DNA of 64,000 nucleotides, from the NCBI GenBank assembly GCA_947034885.2, contig OZ019759.1, positions 6,512,501 through 6,576,500 of the forward strand, given 5' to 3'. Shown here in pieces: positions 61,056 through 64,000 of this stretch; positions within the stretch are counted from its first letter, which is position 1, and every line of letters starts with the position of its first letter. The translations under genes and the position numbers were made by a program. Source of the stretch: Thuidium tamariscinum. Taxonomy: Eukaryota > Streptophyta > Bryopsida > Hypnales > Thuidiaceae. The notes beneath the pieces are model-generated. The model saw nothing but the letters and a program-made list of their open reading frames with translations. It ran no database searches and had not been told where the DNA came from.

Positions 61056-64000
61056 TTCGAAACAACTGAATTTCTGGAATTGTAAGTGGGAGGACAGTGA
61101 AAGCCTCTGAGAGATGATATGAACTCGCCAAGGAAACCGAGCGGCAACGACTAAGACAAAAATAGAAAATGGCTATGGCGGACGCGAGACAGGAGAAATG
61201 CTGATATGGGGGAAATTGTGAGAATGCAATGGAAGGAAGGGGCCGCAATGTCCATTTACCCAAATTTTCGCTCCTCTTGTGTCACTGAATTTTGCACATC
61301 CAATCTCCTATGATTGTAGGAGGTCACATGTACCGATTCTGCTTTGGCGGCGGTGAGCGAAGTGAAATTTGCGTAATGAAAGGAAATGACAAATGCAATT
61401 ATGAAGATTGCACAACTAATTCGGAATTGACAACACAAATTCACAGAACTCACGACCAATTGCATCGAATGTCGCTGACGCTGCTCCAGCTTGAATCCTT
61501 ACTATTCAGGGCAAAGTGAATCGCACATACCTAAAACCTCCATTAGGACCTGTGCATATCGTCAGTGTCTTCTCTTGTTGATGGCGTCCAATACCACGAC
61601 AGCCACAGAAGAGTTCCAATTCTCTATGGCGTCAGTTACGGCGCCCTAATTTCCAATTCCTCTAGTTTAGCCAAGCAACGATACTATGAGTGAAAAGGGA
61701 CAGTGCAGACAGAATGCACAGAATGAGTTGTTGGAGAAATGTAAATCCTGAGGAAGCCATAGAGTTTTGAGGTTTCAAAATGGTTTTCCATTTGTTCCAA
61801 AAAAAAAAGAATTTGAGGGGGCGAGAGCACCTCCACATCCGGGTAAGTCTGAGTTTTAACACAATCAAATTCACTGAATTTGATTACCAAAGTTGACGAT
61901 TTTGCATTAATTGAGCACGACAGTACTACAAAGTAACACCATGGTCATATTTTTGAACTCAGTTTTCTTCTCAAAATACCGTTACCGTCACTAATGACAT
62001 CATGTATATGTATATGTTATTTTTTAATTTATTTTAGCAAATGGGAAACCCAATACATTCAGCAGAGAGTTCTTTTAACTTATACTTTATCGCTCACTAA
62101 TTTTGAAGATTTTGATAACTTCATAATATATACTTGCAACAACAATGAAGTCTTCAGCAACTACCAATGTCAGAAGCTACCTTGTACAACAATCAAAAAT
62201 TGAAATTAAATCTTTTTTAATTAAGACGAATGCAAACAATCCATCAGGAATTTGTTGAGAAGCTGTTAGACAAGAATTCTTTTTATAATCTAAGGTTCTG
62301 TACACTAAAAGCTACCACTTCAGGTCTGGTTGCATTTATTTCATGGGCTTCTATGGAGAGAAATATTTCATTTTTATTTTTCAGAGAGAGAAGAGTGGTT
62401 GCTGCATGCAACGGAAGTGGTTTCATAATTTCCAGAGCAATATTGAATTATTTTTCATTTTCTTCAAATTGCAATTCTACGTAACTATTTCTGACTACAG
62501 TCTTCAGAAAATGCAAAAACATGTAATCTATTAACCCCTAAAGCAATGATGCATTTCCAGGCTTGAGAACCACTCAAAATTGTCATGTTTCCTACTTCTT
62601 CCCAAGAAACCATTTTTTAATTTATTAGAATGTAACGATAGGATCTTTTGAATTACTTGTCTGAGACCAAGTAATAAAAATTTCATGAAGTTTGGCCGTA
62701 CTCATTGCAAGATTTTAGCATTCAAGGTTTCAAATTTTTTTTTTTTTTTAACTCTGACTTACAATTTCACAAGTGAAACATGTAGCAATGGAGATGAGTG
62801 TGAAAAATTGTCAATGATTATTTTATTTTCTACATCCACAGAAGCTACAAAAAAGACGTTGAAGTCGAATTCAACTATAAAACCTCATTTGTCCCTTTTT
62901 TTTAATGGATGTCTAAAATTTTGATATTTTTTACTAGTAGGAAAATGCATTTTCTATTTATGCTATTTTTTTCAATCATTTTTATGTAAAAAAACAGTAT
63001 TGTAATTTTTTAAAACGGAAGGTGGAAATAAAATTATATCAATTTGAAAATATATTAGAAAAATTTGTAATTTTCACTATAAATGAAGGATAGAATGAAA
63101 AAAATAATTTTATAATTGTAATTCAAAATCCATTTTTAAGAAATAAAATATGAATTATAAGCACACCATATTTTGTTATTTGGATTCTAACACATAGAGG
63201 TTTCACTTGCAAAATTATATTAATTTTTACCATATTTCAAAATTTCAATATAGAAAGCAAAAAAACTTGTCAAGTTTCGTCTTCTTAGTTCAAAATAAAT
63301 ACCAATAATGGATATTTTGAAATTCACAATCACTGTTGATAAAGGCGCATCCACTTTTCGCATATTACACATTCTTTTCTTTGATTTCGCATATTACACA
63401 TTGAAGCATACATTATATAGTACAATTTCTCTTATTAAAGTTTCTCTAAGGTGATGAACCTCTTAAACTGAATATGTCAGACATGTCCAGCACTGCACCA
63501 AATTATTAAGGATGTGAGTAAATTTGACCATCTCTACAGGAATAGAACTCTGTAATTGAATATGTCTAAGTAGGGTGGAACCGAGTGAGATAGGTAGGTT
63601 GTAATGTAGCTTCAATTTCATTGAAGTAAAGGAAAAAAATTTCAACATTAGAATAAAATACAGTAGCACGAGAAAATCTTCATGTAAATCGTGTCAATGA
63701 ATTATAGCAATATTGTAGCAGTCTTTTATTTTGATATTAGTGGACAGATAAATATAAAAAAATCAATTGAATAGTTCATTCCAATTGTGGCAAGAATTTG
63801 AGACAATAGCAGAGTACACAGTCAAGTGCATTGAAATGAAGTATGACTACAGTGTACATAGCATCGTATTATGGGTGTACTCCATGTTTTTAACACCTAA
63901 ACAACGAGCCGGTGGTCGTGGAATAGAGGAATTCTGATACCAAGGGAATCATTGGTTCAAAAAAATACATAAACAAACGTTGGAAGTCAAAGAACTGTCA
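61056..64000. other. Upstream flank of the minus-strand B3 gene and AT-rich DNA
   Basis: 61,056-61,650 is of mixed composition and probably includes the promoter and 5' untranslated region of the B3 gene; no element can be named. From about 61,650 the DNA is AT-rich with long T and A runs and no supported gene. Confidence 0.4.

Overview
This looks like nuclear DNA of a green plant. It is AT-rich and gene-poor, its spliceosomal introns follow GT..AG, and it carries two genes for plant B3 DNA-binding domains, a family known from the green lineage. Plant-type CACTA, hAT and Harbinger-like elements fit this. Large numbers of decayed DNA transposons and a ParB/amino-methyltransferase gene suggest a non-angiosperm streptophyte, but the species cannot be named from the window. 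I recognised no LTR retrotransposon, virus copy, tRNA, rRNA or CRISPR array.

Layout. 1-5.9 kb: a short GC-rich patch, AT-rich DNA and a satellite of about 176 bp per unit (2.1-3.2 kb). 5.9-11.4 kb: a putative DNA transposon on the + strand with a DUF7869-like transposase gene, bracketed by two tandem arrays of a palindromic motif in opposite orientation. 12.4-19.8 kb: a ten-exon gene on the - strand encoding a ParB-like domain, a helical/coiled-coil middle and a beta-class N4/N6 amino-methyltransferase. It too has copies of a palindrome (core GTCGGRTCCGAC) on both flanks and in an intron, and it is decayed. 20.0-20.3 kb: GC-rich GGTGGCGCGC patch. 20.27 to about 41.3 kb: a large CACTA (En/Spm) element with a broken TNP2 + DUF4218 + DUF4216 gene on the - strand. 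A 3.85-kb non-autonomous hAT element (36,731-40,578, perfect 8-bp target duplication) sits inside it. 41.3-51.5 kb: AT-rich non-coding DNA with a 1.86-kb Harbinger-like element (46,102-47,963). 51.6-61.1 kb: two convergent paralogous B3 genes of the same two-exon structure, separated by 8 kb of AT-rich DNA that includes a composite minisatellite. 61-64 kb: nothing recognisable.

How the parts relate. The B3 pair are the only genes that look intact and host-like. The rest is a mobile-element landscape. Most premature stops in the three large element-like genes are of a kind that deamination of methylated C could give, as expected for silenced plant DNA. The best candidates for undescribed biology are the two palindrome-bracketed genes (DUF7869-like transposase and ParB-methyltransferase). 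They share a layout: palindromes at both flanks and inside an intron. The hAT element is also unusual, having inverted arms of over 1 kb with smaller hairpins nested in each arm.
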